From a bacterium (GTDB lineage Bacteria; Electryoneota; Electryoneia; Electryoneales; Electryoneaceae), in assembly GCA_020444425.1 (NCBI GenBank), contig JAHLLB010000011.1, positions 46,475 through 110,474 of the forward strand: a stretch of DNA of 64,000 nt, read 5' to 3'. Position numbers and translations under genes: made by a program. Below the pieces are notes generated by a model that saw only the letters and a list, made by a program, of their open reading frames with translations, was not told the origin of the DNA and ran no database searches. Shown one piece after another: positions 43,719-53,104 of this stretch. Within the stretch, counting starts at the first letter, position 1, and the number at the start of each line of letters is the position of its first letter.

Positions 43719-45224
43719 ATGCGTGTACTCTCATTCACGCTGCTGCTTTCACTGATTCTGACTCTGCCACTGTTTGCCAGCAACAGTGTTTCGGGAACGT
43801 GGACAACCGATGACAGCCCTGTTGTCATCGAAGAGGATTCGTACGTCCCGGTTGGTGATCAGTTGACCATCGAGGCCGGAGTCCTGGTTTGGTTCATGGA
43901 AGGCGCGCGGCTTGAGGTCTACGGCCAGATCACGGTTGTTGGCGAACCCAAGAATCCCGTCGTCTTTACCGGATATGAGGATGGCACGATCTGGGACGGC
44001 CTGTTCATCTACGGTACGGACGAAGGCCTGCCCAACACGTTCACCTATGCTCACATTTTGAACTGCGTGTATGGCTTGTCGGTGGACGCCGGCATTGCCC
44101 ACCTCAACCAGGTGACGGTCAAGGCTGAATATTATGGCATGTTGATGATGCACAACGCTTACGTGCGCGTTACGGATAGCATCATGAACGTCACCACAAC
44201 CAACCCCGACGCGATTACCGTGTATGCGCTCGAGTCCCAACTCGATGCTCTGCGGTCAACGTTTGAATTGAATATCCAACAGACGACAAGTAACCCACCG
44301 ACAGCGGCGATCAAACTACGGTTGGCACAGGAAACCACGATTGATTCCTGCCATGTTCGCGCCACCAGCCGCTCCGGCGCGCACGGTATCAATCTGCTGG
44401 CGTGTTACGACAACGTTGACATTCGGCATTCTTCAATCCACGTAATTCACAATGGTGGCCTGGCGGAACAGAGTTGCGCTGCCATCTTTGCGAACGATTC
44501 GGACCTGTTCAATTTGGACCACATGAGCATCCATCTCGAAGCGGACGCCGGTTCGATTTACGGAATATATGCGAAGTTCTCGTCACGCATTGAGCTGGTC
44601 AACTCCATCATTTCCGCCACGAATGTAGTTTCCGGAACCCAGCGTTACGCGTCCTACATTGATCCAAATGGTTTCCACGGTTCGGTCAACTTCGCCTATT
44701 CGCTGGTCAATCAGGTAACGCTGCACAATAACACCGAGTTCTTCACATACGATGAATTCTCGATGCTGATTGATGAAGACCCTTTGTGGGTTGATGCTGA
44801 CCTGGAAGACTACCACCTGCAACCGGAATCGCCTTGCATTGATACCGGTTCACCGGCCTCGGAGCCGGATCCGGATGACACGACGACGGACATGGGGCGC
44901 CACTATTACTATGTCATCAGTGATGTGACTGAACCTTCTGTACCGGTCGTGCGTGAGTTTACCCTGGGTTCGGTGTATCCGAATCCGTTCAACGCGGCCA
45001 CGCGATTCAGCGTCGACCTGCCAAACGCAACCCGGCTTGACGTGCGTGTGCAAAATGTGCTCGGTCAAACCGTGGCGACTCTGGCGGACGGGCAGTACCG
45101 CGCAGGCCACCATGAGTTTACCTGGCAAACGGCGCGTGATGGAAATCTCGCTTCCGGGATTTATCTGCTTCATGTCAGAGCAAACGGCAGTGTCCAGTCT
45201 CAGCGTCTGGTCCTGTTGAAGTAA
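43719..45224 (+). CDS. Parallel beta-helix surface protein with type IX sorting domain
   Basis: The 501-aa product has a signal peptide ending LFA-SN. It opens with SGTWTTDDSPVVIEEDSYVP, the usual cap of right-handed beta-helix proteins. About ten rungs of the pectate-lyase-like fold follow (about 40-370), each with repeated I/V-x-N/D positions. The C-terminal ~85 residues are a sorting domain (YPNPFNAATRFSVDLPNATR, ending LVLLK). Surface beta-helix proteins often bind or cleave polysaccharides; no catalytic set is evident. It is followed by a terminator, so it is probably monocistronic. Confidence 0.83.
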   Translation: MRVLSFTLLLSLILTLPLFASNSVSGTWTTDDSPVVIEEDSYVPVGDQLTIEAGVLVWFMEGARLEVYGQITVVGEPKNPVVFTGYEDGTIWDGLFIYGTDEGLPNTFTYAHILNCVYGLSVDAGIAHLNQVTVKAEYYGMLMMHNAYVRVTDSIMNVTTTNPDAITVYALESQLDALRSTFELNIQQTTSNPPTAAIKLRLAQETTIDSCHVRATSRSGAHGINLLACYDNVDIRHSSIHVIHNGGLAEQSCAAIFANDSDLFNLDHMSIHLEADAGSIYGIYAKFSSRIELVNSIISATNVVSGTQRYASYIDPNGFHGSVNFAYSLVNQVTLHNNTEFFTYDEFSMLIDEDPLWVDADLEDYHLQPESPCIDTGSPASEPDPDDTTTDMGRHYYYVISDVTEPSVPVVREFTLGSVYPNPFNAATRFSVDLPNATRLDVRVQNVLGQTVATLADGQYRAGHHEFTWQTARDGNLASGIYLLHVRANGSVQSQRLVLLK

Positions 45225-45248
45225 TCGTCTTCCAGTTTTCGCGACTTG

Positions 45249-45289
45249 GAAATCCAACTCCGCTGAGGGGTTGGATTTCTTGTTATTTG
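45249..45289 (+). terminator. Intrinsic terminator of the beta-helix gene
   Basis: GAAATCCAAC pairs with GTTGGATTTC around an 11-nt loop, followed by TTGTTATTTG, 25 bases after the stop codon. Confidence 0.75.
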
Positions 45290-45425
45290 CACACTCCCCC
45301 TGCTCCAGATCTCGCAACATGATACCGGGCTGCATAAATTGCGCTGCTGATGAGAGATTCGCTACCTTATCCAGTTACGGGAGTGTACTGCTTGACGGGC
45401 TTCTCATGGAATGGAGGGTATCAGG

Positions 45426-46496
45426 ATGAAACGATCACGCCATATCTCCAACCTCTTCATCGGGCACGGTGCGAGGGTTTTCGCGGTTGCCACTCTGGCC
45501 GTTTTCCTTGTCTCGGCGGGCTGCTTGATGGAACCTGATCGAAACAACCCGGCAGATCCCAATAGTCCGGAATACAATGACGACGGCATGATCCGCTTCG
45601 AGGTTTACGATCGCGACAACCAACCCCTCGAGAACGCTAGCGTGCGCCTGCAGGGGTACGATAACGCACAGTTTACCAATGAAAACGGCATTGCGATGTT
45701 TGAGATAGCCCATGACGAGGTGTTCTACACCGTGGATCGAGCGGGTTACGTGCCCAAGTCCAACCAGGTTTTAGTCCAGGCGCGAAAAACAACGACCGAA
45801 GAGATCCGGTTAAACGGCGAACCGTTCATTGATTCTGTCCGCGTGAATACGACGATGAAAGAAGATGTCGCGGGTACGTTTCAGTATGGCTACCAGTGCA
45901 GGGTGTACGTGGGTGACTACGATTCGATCGAAGACCTGACGGAGCTCCGGTATTATCCGCCGGAAGCCAATTCGCCGAAATCTGTGATCGCTGAACCAGA
46001 AATCTTTATTGATGAAGTCGTCAGCGATACCAGCAAGGATCTGATCAATCTGATCGGGCAGGAATTCCGTTTCGTGCTGTACGATGAGGAATCCGATACA
46101 GCGGAAGTTCGAGAAACGCTGAACACTCACCTGTTTTACAAGTGGCTTGCGTCCGACATGGTCCCGATCGGTCCGCACGAATATGAAATTGGCAATATGG
46201 AATTCACCTGGGCGAACAATACGTCCCCCCGGCATCTGCTCTATGCACCGAACAAGTACCGTTTGCAGATCTACCAGCGTCAAAACAGCATCAGCTCGTT
46301 TATTGATACAACCGTGGTGTTCGACTTCAGTTACGCCCAGAGCACGGCGGATTTCACGATCCTGATCACGCAAGAGGATGGGTTTACGGATGGGCAGACG
46401 CACTGGTGGCAGCTGACGATGTACGACCTTTCCGGAAATCTGGTTCGCAGCCCACGTCTGGAATTTATCCCGAGTCCGGACATCATTGGCGACTGA
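45426..46496 (+). CDS. Lipoprotein with carboxypeptidase-regulatory-like domain
   Basis: The start is the ATG at 45426, with GGAGG nine bases upstream; an earlier ATG at 45411 lies just before that Shine-Dalgarno. The 356-aa product has a lipobox ending at Cys33 (LVSAGC), then MEPDRNNPADPNS, a segment often seen after the lipid anchor in FCB lipoproteins. Residues about 55-115 resemble a carboxypeptidase regulatory-like domain (IRFEVYDRDNQPLENASVRL...NENGIAMFEI). The remainder is beta-rich and unrecognised. The next gene follows after six bases, so it shares an operon with the sigma-54 activator and Ser/Thr kinase and may be linked to that signalling. Confidence 0.82.
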   Translation: MKRSRHISNLFIGHGARVFAVATLAVFLVSAGCLMEPDRNNPADPNSPEYNDDGMIRFEVYDRDNQPLENASVRLQGYDNAQFTNENGIAMFEIAHDEVFYTVDRAGYVPKSNQVLVQARKTTTEEIRLNGEPFIDSVRVNTTMKEDVAGTFQYGYQCRVYVGDYDSIEDLTELRYYPPEANSPKSVIAEPEIFIDEVVSDTSKDLINLIGQEFRFVLYDEESDTAEVRETLNTHLFYKWLASDMVPIGPHEYEIGNMEFTWANNTSPRHLLYAPNKYRLQIYQRQNSISSFIDTTVVFDFSYAQSTADFTILITQEDGFTDGQTHWWQLTMYDLSGNLVRSPRLEFIPSPDIIGD

Positions 46497-46502
46497 GGAA
46501 CG

Positions 46503-48047
46503 ATGAACAACAAGTCAGGCAAGGAATTTGAGAACGGTCCGGGGATGGATCAGAGTGATCTGGCCCCCGGCCCGATGGACAACCCCAACACTCTTGAAGC
46601 CCTGCTGCGTATCAGCCAGGTACTGAGCACGATTCTCGAGGGACCGGCGCTGTTGCGCAAGGTGCTCGAGATGGCGATGGAGACGGTTCACGCACAACGT
46701 GGGTTTGTCGTCGTCCTCGGTGAGGATGGCGATGAATGGTCGATCCGTGCGTCCGCCAACCTCACCGACGAAGAGGCCGGCCGGATCGCGCAACCCTCCG
46801 CGAAAATCCTCAAGCGGGTGCAGGCGGAACGGGTACCGTTGCTGGTTCATGACGCCCAGACCGACCCGCGTTTCGAGGGTTCGGAATCGGTGATCATGCA
46901 GCAGATCACGGCTGCGATCGCGGTGCCGATGATGGTCCGCGACGAACTGATCGGCATCATCTACGTCGACAGCCGCCAGAACCGGTCGCGCTTCACCGAG
47001 GAAAATCTCGACTTCTTCCGTGTGTTCGCCGTTCAGGCGGGCCTGGCGTACGTCAACGCCGCCCGTTTCGACCGCTTGCAGGAAGACAAGTTGCGGTTGC
47101 AGACCGAGATGCAGAAGATGTACGGGTTCCCGTCCATCATCGGTGTGCACCCGAAGATGCAGCAGGTCTTCACCCTGATGCGGAAGATTCTCAACTCCGA
47201 CATTTCGGTGTTGCTGCTCGGTGAAAGCGGAACCGGTAAGGAGCTGGTCGCGCAGGCTCTTCACTACAACGGTCCCCGGCGTGAAAAACCCTTCATCGCA
47301 CAGTTCTGCGGCAACCTCAGCGAGAACCTGCTCGAGTCGGAATTGTTCGGCCACAAGCGTGGCGCGTTCACCGGCGCGTTGCACGACAAGCGCGGTCTGA
47401 TGGAAGTTGCGGACGGCGGTACCTTCTTCCTCGATGAAATCGCCGATATCAGCCCGACCGTTCAGACCAAGCTGTTGCGTGTCGTGCAGGACGGCGTCAT
47501 CCGTCGAGTCGGCGGCACCGACAGCCACAGTGTCGACCTGCGTTTGTTGTCCGCGACGAACAAAGACCTCAAGGACGAGGTTGACGCGAAGCGCTTTCGC
47601 GAGGACTTGTATTATCGCCTCAATGTCATCACGATCCAGATTCCGCCGTTACGCGAGCGCGGGGACGATGTCCAGCTGCTGTCGGACTACTTCCTGAAAC
47701 GCGCTTCTGAACGTTCCGGCATGATGAAGAAACTGGTCAGCCGTGAAGCGGTCGAGATGATGAAGGCGTACGAGTGGCCCGGCAACGTCCGAGAGCTTGA
47801 GAATGCGGTGCAGCGCGCAGTTGTACTGGCGGGCGATCGTGAAGAGATCCTGCCGGACGACCTGCTGATTACGATGGATGGCGACGAACTTCCGCGGGAA
47901 AAGACGTTGCGTGAACACGAACGCGACATCGTGATGAGCACGCTCGAGAAGTATGAGGAGAACAAAACCCGCACCGCCGACGCGCTGGGCGTCAGCCTTC
48001 GGTGGCTGCATTACCGGTTAAAAGAGTGGCAGAGCTCGAACGAATAG
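46503..48047 (+). CDS. GAF-domain sigma-54-dependent transcriptional activator
   Basis: The 514-aa product has a GAF sensory domain (about 45-185), a linker, and an AAA+ sigma-54 interaction domain (about 207-435). The AAA+ domain shows Walker A GESGTGKE, the sigma-54-contacting GAFTGA loop (287-292), Walker B GGTFFLDEI and the FREDLYYRLNV segment. A Fis-type helix-turn-helix closes it (KTRTADALGVSLRWLHYRLK). There is no receiver domain, so the signal is probably a small ligand or a partner bound to the GAF domain. AGGA precedes the ATG. It overlaps the downstream kinase gene, which suggests translational coupling. Confidence 0.95.
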   Translation: MNNKSGKEFENGPGMDQSDLAPGPMDNPNTLEALLRISQVLSTILEGPALLRKVLEMAMETVHAQRGFVVVLGEDGDEWSIRASANLTDEEAGRIAQPSAKILKRVQAERVPLLVHDAQTDPRFEGSESVIMQQITAAIAVPMMVRDELIGIIYVDSRQNRSRFTEENLDFFRVFAVQAGLAYVNAARFDRLQEDKLRLQTEMQKMYGFPSIIGVHPKMQQVFTLMRKILNSDISVLLLGESGTGKELVAQALHYNGPRREKPFIAQFCGNLSENLLESELFGHKRGAFTGALHDKRGLMEVADGGTFFLDEIADISPTVQTKLLRVVQDGVIRRVGGTDSHSVDLRLLSATNKDLKDEVDAKRFREDLYYRLNVITIQIPPLRERGDDVQLLSDYFLKRASERSGMMKKLVSREAVEMMKAYEWPGNVRELENAVQRAVVLAGDREEILPDDLLITMDGDELPREKTLREHERDIVMSTLEKYEENKTRTADALGVSLRWLHYRLKEWQSSNE

Positions 48048-49837
48048 TCGGCTATCGCGTCGACCGTGAGATTTCTCGCTCGTCCATCGCCTCTGTCTAC
48101 CAGGGTTATCAGGAATCCCTGCAACGCAAGGTGCTGATCAAGCGTTTGCACCCCCAGTTCGTCGGAGACTCGGAAATTCGAGCCCGATTTGAGCGGGAGG
48201 CGCACGCTCTCGCCCGGATCAAGCACAAGAATATCGTCCACATTTACGACTACCGCGCCGACGATGAGCTGATGGTGCTGGTCCAGGAATGGATCGGCGG
48301 CGGCTCCGTCGCGGAGTTAATGCGCAGCAACGGTCCACTCGAGGAACGCGAAGCCATCGCGTTGGCGATGGATGTGCTTGAGGGGCTGGAGGTCGCGCAC
48401 GAAGCCGGCGTCATCCACCGCGACATCAAGCCGTCCAACCTGATGCTGTCGCACACCGGCTCGATCAAGATCACTGACTTCGGTCTCGCCCATTTTGAAG
48501 GGTCGCCCACGCTAACCCAGCAGGGCGCGATCATGGGCACCCCGGCGTACATGGCGCCGGAGATGGTCAACGGTCAGCCCGGCAGCGCCAGCTGCGACCT
48601 CTACAGCTTCGGTGTCACCCTGTACGAAGTGCTCACCGGCGAAAATCCGTTCCAGGCGGAACACATTTCGCAAACCCTCCAGCGCGTACTCAGTGTCAAG
48701 CCGGTGAAGCTGGAAGGTGTGCACGACGAAACCAACCGTATCCTGCTGTCATTGATGGCGAAAGATCCGAACCAGCGGCCAAAAACCTCATCCGAGGTGC
48801 TCGCGCAACTGCGCCCGCTCGCACGTGAACTGGGTTCGGAAGAAGGGTGGGAAACGGTTGAGATTCCGGTTCCGGACGCCTCCACCAACGGCGAAGGATC
48901 GGTCGTACCGTTGCGTTCCCCGGAGACGCACACCATCCGCCCAGTCAAGCGCGCGGCCCCGTCCAAACGCCTGGTCGTTGCAGCCTGGGCGTTGATGGTG
49001 CTGATCACTGCCGCTGTGATCACCTTCACCATGACCAATTTGTTCGAGGGGGAGGAGGCGGGTGACGTTCCACCCGTCGACACGACGCTCGCTCTGCTCG
49101 ACACCGATCCCGGTTTTGACGAAGGGCTCGAGCCCGAACAACCAGGTAGCCTGACCGATCAGGGGAGCGAGGACGAGACTACCGGTGATGAGGGTGAAAC
49201 GGGAATATCCCCGGGCGGTGATGCAGAAACAGAGGCGGACCAGCCACCTGACCAGAACGAGCAGCAACCAACGATCACCCAGCCGGAGAATCCGTCCGGC
49301 GAAGGTGAATCCTCCAATGACGGGCAATCCGAGACGGAAGGTTCCGGCAACGAGGCGACGCTTCCTCTCGACTTGGAGCCGCCGTCCACCGATCCGGTTT
49401 TCTTTAACGATTCCGGTTACGTCCAGATCAGTGTCCAGCCTTGGGCACACGTGTACTATAAGGACCGTTTGATCGGGACCACTCCGCTGACCGGAGCGGT
49501 GAAGCTGCCGTCCGGCCGCGCACAACTGGCGCTGGTGAATCCCCAGTTCCCACGCGTGACGCGTGACTTCCGTGTTCCGACCTCGGCTGACACGGCGAGT
49601 TATACCGTCGATCTTTATGGCGAGGTGGGTGTCGTCGAATTCATTAATGCGACCCCGTGGGCTGAAATCATCCTGAATGGTGAATACATCGGAGATACAC
49701 CGCTCGGCCGTCCGATCCTTCTGCTGCCTGGCGATCACGTGCTGATCTTCCACCACCCGGACCTGAAAGACGAGGAACAACGTTTCTCGATCGGTGCCGG
49801 CGAACGTCTCAGCTTCCGAGCCAACCTCTACGACTGA
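48026..49837 (+). CDS. Membrane Ser/Thr protein kinase with extracytoplasmic PEGA domains
   Basis: I start it at the GTG at 48026; a GTG at 48002 would add eight residues. The ~603-aa product has a PknB-like kinase domain (about 9-270) with ATP lysine K39 (VLIKRL), catalytic HRDIKPSN (131-138) and DFGLAH (151-156). One transmembrane helix follows (about 315-340), then a long acidic Ser/Pro/Glu-rich linker and two PEGA domains (about 470-600; [17 protein letters not shown] and [17 protein letters not shown]). The nucleotide-binding loop is odd: [12 protein letters not shown], with no glycine where G-x-G-x-x-G is usual. Overlap with the sigma-54 activator suggests the two act together. Confidence 0.9.
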   Translation: MAELERIVGYRVDREISRSSIASVYQGYQESLQRKVLIKRLHPQFVGDSEIRARFEREAHALARIKHKNIVHIYDYRADDELMVLVQEWIGGGSVAELMRSNGPLEEREAIALAMDVLEGLEVAHEAGVIHRDIKPSNLMLSHTGSIKITDFGLAHFEGSPTLTQQGAIMGTPAYMAPEMVNGQPGSASCDLYSFGVTLYEVLTGENPFQAEHISQTLQRVLSVKPVKLEGVHDETNRILLSLMAKDPNQRPKTSSEVLAQLRPLARELGSEEGWETVEIPVPDASTNGEGSVVPLRSPETHTIRPVKRAAPSKRLVVAAWALMVLITAAVITFTMTNLFEGEEAGDVPPVDTTLALLDTDPGFDEGLEPEQPGSLTDQGSEDETTGDEGETGISPGGDAETEADQPPDQNEQQPTITQPENPSGEGESSNDGQSETEGSGNEATLPLDLEPPSTDPVFFNDSGYVQISVQPWAHVYYKDRLIGTTPLTGAVKLPSGRAQLALVNPQFPRVTRDFRVPTSADTASYTVDLYGEVGVVEFINATPWAEIILNGEYIGDTPLGRPILLLPGDHVLIFHHPDLKDEEQRFSIGAGERLSFRANLYD

Positions 49838-50139
49838 TCCGGAACCTCCCTGGATTGAATCATGGTCAATCTCCGAAAATCCAGAATAACACATATTGTC
49901 CTGCGATATGCATGGACGTATTAGCATATATTAGGATTTCCGATCTCTCTTATCTCCATTCCCTGCTGTGAGATCTGAACGCTCAGCTTTGACCATACGC
50001 CCCCTGCTGCTACCTTTTGCCAAACGCGTGAAGCTCATCTACCTGCCCACCCGCCGCGCCTGCTTCACGACACCAGAAAAACCACACAGTAACGCGCTAG
50101 TGCCAGGTCGTCGCTGAGGGTTGTCCTCAGTCAACGAAG
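49838..50139. other. Intergenic region before a strong terminator
   Basis: This region lies between the kinase stop and the terminator at 50140. It contains a small hairpin (CTGAGG-GTTGT-CCTCAG, 50114-50130) and no supported ORF. A short non-coding transcript ending at the terminator is possible but not shown. Confidence 0.4.
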
Positions 50140-50180
50140 AATCCGCCGCGAGGTTACCCTTGCGGCGGATTGTTTTTTGG
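50140..50180 (+). terminator. Strong intrinsic terminator
   Basis: AATCCGCCGC (50140-50149) pairs perfectly with GCGGCGGATT (50162-50171), followed by GTTTTTTGG. It is about 300 bases past the kinase gene, the nearest plus-strand gene, and would also be met by minus-strand transcription from the aconitase gene. Confidence 0.85.
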
Positions 50181-50229
50181 CTTTTCAGACCCGCTGGAAT
50201 CGAGTGTTGTGTCCTGTCAGATCTGTAGT

Positions 50230-52170
50230 TCAGGTCACTTGTCTCAGCCAGTTGATTACCCCTCCGGCGCGCAGGTGTGAGCGTTCCCGCTCGGTCAATG
50301 GCATTTCGACCTGGAGCGGCTTTCCATTTAGTGAGACTATCGGGACACCGTTGTTCTGATCCAAAGCCTGGTGAACGCCACTCAGCTTCAACTTGCCTCC
50401 TCGCTGAATGTCCGGTGCGGGTTGATCGGTCAGCAGCAGGGGCAGGACACCAAAGTTGACCAGGTTCTGCTGGTGGATACGGGCAAAACTCCTGACCAGA
50501 ACCACGCTTAATCCGAGGTACGCTGGTGCCAGCGCCGCGTGTTCACGGCTTGACCCCTGTCCATAGTTTTCTCCCGCAACGACAGCGTGCCGCAGGTCTT
50601 TTTGTTTCAGCACATTGGCGCGTTGGAAATAGGTGTCGTCGACTCGTGAGAAGGCAAACTCGGCAATCTTCGGGATGTTACTGCGGAAAGGCAGCACATT
50701 GGTTCCGGCCGGCAGGATTTCGTCTGTCGAGACGTTGTCGCCCATCACCAGCAGAATTTCACACTCGAATTCATCTGGAACGGGTTCGATTCCGGGCAGG
50801 CTGTGAATGTTCGGCCCCTTGACCAACTCTACGTTTCGGTGACCGGAATCTGCCGTTGGTTCAGCAAACAGCTTCCGGGTCCGGAACGGTTCAGCGGGTG
50901 GGGTGATGGTGGGACTCGTGGCGCCGAATTCTCGAGGGTCGGTGATAACACCGTGGAGCGCGGAGACTGTGGCAGTTTCCGGACTGCACAGCCAGACAGC
51001 GTCCTCTCGGGTGCCGGAACGCCCCGGGAAGTTCCGTGGTGTGGTACGCAACGAATTTTTCCCGCTCGCCGGCGCCTGGCCCATCCCGATGCATCCGTTG
51101 CAGCCTGCCTGATGCACCCGTGCCCCGGCTGAAACCAACTGTGCGAGGCTGCCACTGTTGGTAATGTCCATCAGGATGCCACGCGTGCTCGGATTGATGT
51201 CGAATGAGACATCTCCCGGGATCTGTTCTCCGTTGACAATGGCGGCAGCGACAGCATAGTCCCGGTAGCCGGGATTGGCAGACGACCCGATATACGCCTG
51301 GTAAATCGGTTCGCCGGCAACCTCCTCCACCGGGACGACATTGCCTGGACTCGAGGGTTTTGCGATCAATGGGACCAGCGTGTCCAGATCGATCGACTCT
51401 TCCTCGTCGTAGACCGCCCCATTGTCCGCTGCCAACTGTAGCCAGTCTTTCCCCCGCCCCTGTCGCTCAAGGAACTCCCGGGTCCGATGATCGGAAGGGA
51501 AGACCGTCGCGGTTGCTCCCAGCTCCGCACCCATGTTAGCGATCACATGACGGTCCCAGACGTCCAGGGATGCCACGCCGGGCCCGCGGTACTCGATTGC
51601 ATAGCCAACGCCGCCATGCACTCCCCGCCGTCTCAACATTTCCAGGATGACGTCTTTTGCGCTGACCCACGGCGGCAGCGAGCCATGGAGATATACACCC
51701 AGCGTTTTCGGCATCAGCAAATGGTATGGTTGGCCAGTCATCGCCATCGCGACTTCCAGACCACCCGCACCCATTGCCAGCATGCCAAGGGCTCCACCAG
51801 CGCAGGTATGACTGTCAGAGCCGAGCAGGCTTTCTCCGGGAATACCGAAGTATTGCATGTGCAGCGGATGACTGACACCGTTGCCGGGACGGCTGTAGGT
51901 GACTCCGAAACGTTCGCAGGCACTGCGCAGAAACAGGTGATCGTCCGCGTTCTTATAATCCTGCTGAACCAGGTTATGGTCGACATACTGCACCGACCGT
52001 TCCGTTTTAACGCGGTCGAGCCCGATCGCCTCAAGTTCCAGCATCACCAGTGTCCCGGTCGCGTCCTGGGTCAACGTCTGTCCAATGTGAAGCGCGATCT
52101 CTTCGCCGGGTGTCAACGAACCGGTTTCGCGGTGTGCGGCGAACAGTTTCTGCGTCAGAGTGTTGGCCAT
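50230..52170 (-). CDS. Aconitate hydratase (short, Aquifex-type)
   Basis: Aconitase interconverts citrate and isocitrate with a 4Fe-4S cluster. At 646 aa this is the short bacterial type rather than the ~890-aa AcnA or AcnB. Motifs include DSHTC with Cys123, GCNGCIG with Cys357 and Cys360 (the three cluster ligands), and GDNVSTDEI and GSSREHAAL in the swivel domain. It is the last gene of a minus-strand group, 23 bases after the ferritin-like gene, which suggests co-expression with iron storage. A homoaconitase or related role cannot be fully excluded, but the motif set fits aconitase. Confidence 0.92.
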   Translation of the reverse strand: MANTLTQKLFAAHRETGSLTPGEEIALHIGQTLTQDATGTLVMLELEAIGLDRVKTERSVQYVDHNLVQQDYKNADDHLFLRSACERFGVTYSRPGNGVSHPLHMQYFGIPGESLLGSDSHTCAGGALGMLAMGAGGLEVAMAMTGQPYHLLMPKTLGVYLHGSLPPWVSAKDVILEMLRRRGVHGGVGYAIEYRGPGVASLDVWDRHVIANMGAELGATATVFPSDHRTREFLERQGRGKDWLQLAADNGAVYDEEESIDLDTLVPLIAKPSSPGNVVPVEEVAGEPIYQAYIGSSANPGYRDYAVAAAIVNGEQIPGDVSFDINPSTRGILMDITNSGSLAQLVSAGARVHQAGCNGCIGMGQAPASGKNSLRTTPRNFPGRSGTREDAVWLCSPETATVSALHGVITDPREFGATSPTITPPAEPFRTRKLFAEPTADSGHRNVELVKGPNIHSLPGIEPVPDEFECEILLVMGDNVSTDEILPAGTNVLPFRSNIPKIAEFAFSRVDDTYFQRANVLKQKDLRHAVVAGENYGQGSSREHAALAPAYLGLSVVLVRSFARIHQQNLVNFGVLPLLLTDQPAPDIQRGGKLKLSGVHQALDQNNGVPIVSLNGKPLQVEMPLTERERSHLRAGGVINWLRQVT

Positions 52171-52193
52171 ATTCAGCTCGGATGTTCGCGCAA

Positions 52194-52487
52194 TCAGCCG
52201 TGACTACCGGCAATTGCGCCGTCCTTTTTCCAGTATTCGTCCATCTGCCCGGCAAACACGCTGTTGTTACGGCGCAGCCATTCCAGCGCCATCGCGGCGT
52301 GCTCCCATTCTTCGTTCATGTTGTGCGTCAGAACCGCCTTCAGGGCTTCGTCCTTGGTGGCATCCACCCGTTGCTGGTACCAGTCAACAGCTTCCAGCTC
52401 CTCGATCAACGAAATGAGCGCACGGTGCATGTCGAGAGTGGTTTCGCTCAAGTTGTCAAACGGTTCATGCAAACTTTCACTGCTCAT
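52194..52487 (-). CDS. Encapsulated-ferritin-type (EncFtn) ferroxidase without targeting tail
   Basis: It starts at the ATG at 52487 with GGGGGA upstream. The 97-aa product closely follows the EncFtn pattern known from Rhodospirillum rubrum: HRA...EELEAVDWYxQRVDA...HNxxEExEHAAMALEWLRR. The likely iron ligands are conserved: Glu30, Glu32, Trp36 nearby, Glu60 and His63 (equivalent to E32, E34, W38, E62 and H65). In EncFtn two subunits form the ferroxidase site and the protein normally sits inside an encapsulin shell through a C-terminal peptide. Here the protein ends KKDGAIAGSHG with no such peptide, and no encapsulin gene is in the window. It lies between a coiled-coil protein gene and aconitase. 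Confidence 0.9.
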   Translation of the reverse strand: MSSESLHEPFDNLSETTLDMHRALISLIEELEAVDWYQQRVDATKDEALKAVLTHNMNEEWEHAAMALEWLRRNNSVFAGQMDEYWKKDGAIAGSHG

Positions 52488-52523
52488 CAGATCCCCCACA
52501 GTTTTTCGTCAACTGGTCGTAAC

Positions 52524-52853
52524 TCACTTGTTTTCTGTGCGATGCATAGCGACAGCCGGCGGCTCGACATCATTCTTCAGCGCTTCGAATGCGTCCAGTA
52601 CTTCTCCGCCGGTTTCATCCACACGAGCTTGCAGGTCATGCCACTCGTTATCACTGGCTGCTTCGACCTCGGCGAGTTGACGTTTCAGATCATTCAACCG
52701 CTGCTCAAGGCCGGGCAGTGCGGTCTGGAAGTTCGTTTTCGCGTCTGCATCATGGCTGTCCATCTCCTGGCGCATTGCGTCGATCTGCTGTTCATAACCA
52801 TTAATGCGCGTTTGTTGCTGTAAAATGTATTCTTCACGAGTTGGGCTATTCAT
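52524..52853 (-). CDS. Small coiled-coil protein (sll1863-like stress protein)
   Basis: The 109-aa product is almost entirely helical and highly charged, with long heptad runs (about 5-85) and a short non-helical tail. The pattern R-L-N-D-L-K-R-Q-L...A-S-D-N-E-W-H-D-L followed by a second helix resembles the sll1863-type small stress-response proteins. A GGAGGAG ribosome-binding site precedes the ATG. It is the first gene of the group with EncFtn (36 bases downstream) and aconitase. It may be a partner or scaffold, but that is inference. Confidence 0.75.
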   Translation of the reverse strand: MNSPTREEYILQQQTRINGYEQQIDAMRQEMDSHDADAKTNFQTALPGLEQRLNDLKRQLAEVEAASDNEWHDLQARVDETGGEVLDAFEALKNDVEPPAVAMHRTENK

Positions 52854-53104
52854 CGGATCAACTCCTCCGGTTTACGATCTCTATGTTTAGAAAACAATTG
52901 CTTCTAGCACGTCTACTTGTTGTATGAATGATGTGTAGGGTTGTTCCATCGCGTTTTGCATTGATCACGTCTCCGAGTATGCTGCCTGTGCACGCGGTAT
53001 TTCGCAGCAGCGTACCTGCCCCTTCCCGCTCTGTTGATCCGGCAACTGTGACCGTATGTTTGCAGAAACAAACGTCCTGTTCCCATCAACCTGACCAGGC
53101 ACCC

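Noticed and set aside
46515..47528. 337-codon minus-strand open frame
   Set aside because: It is antisense to the sigma-54 activator, whose GAF and AAA+ motifs are unambiguous.
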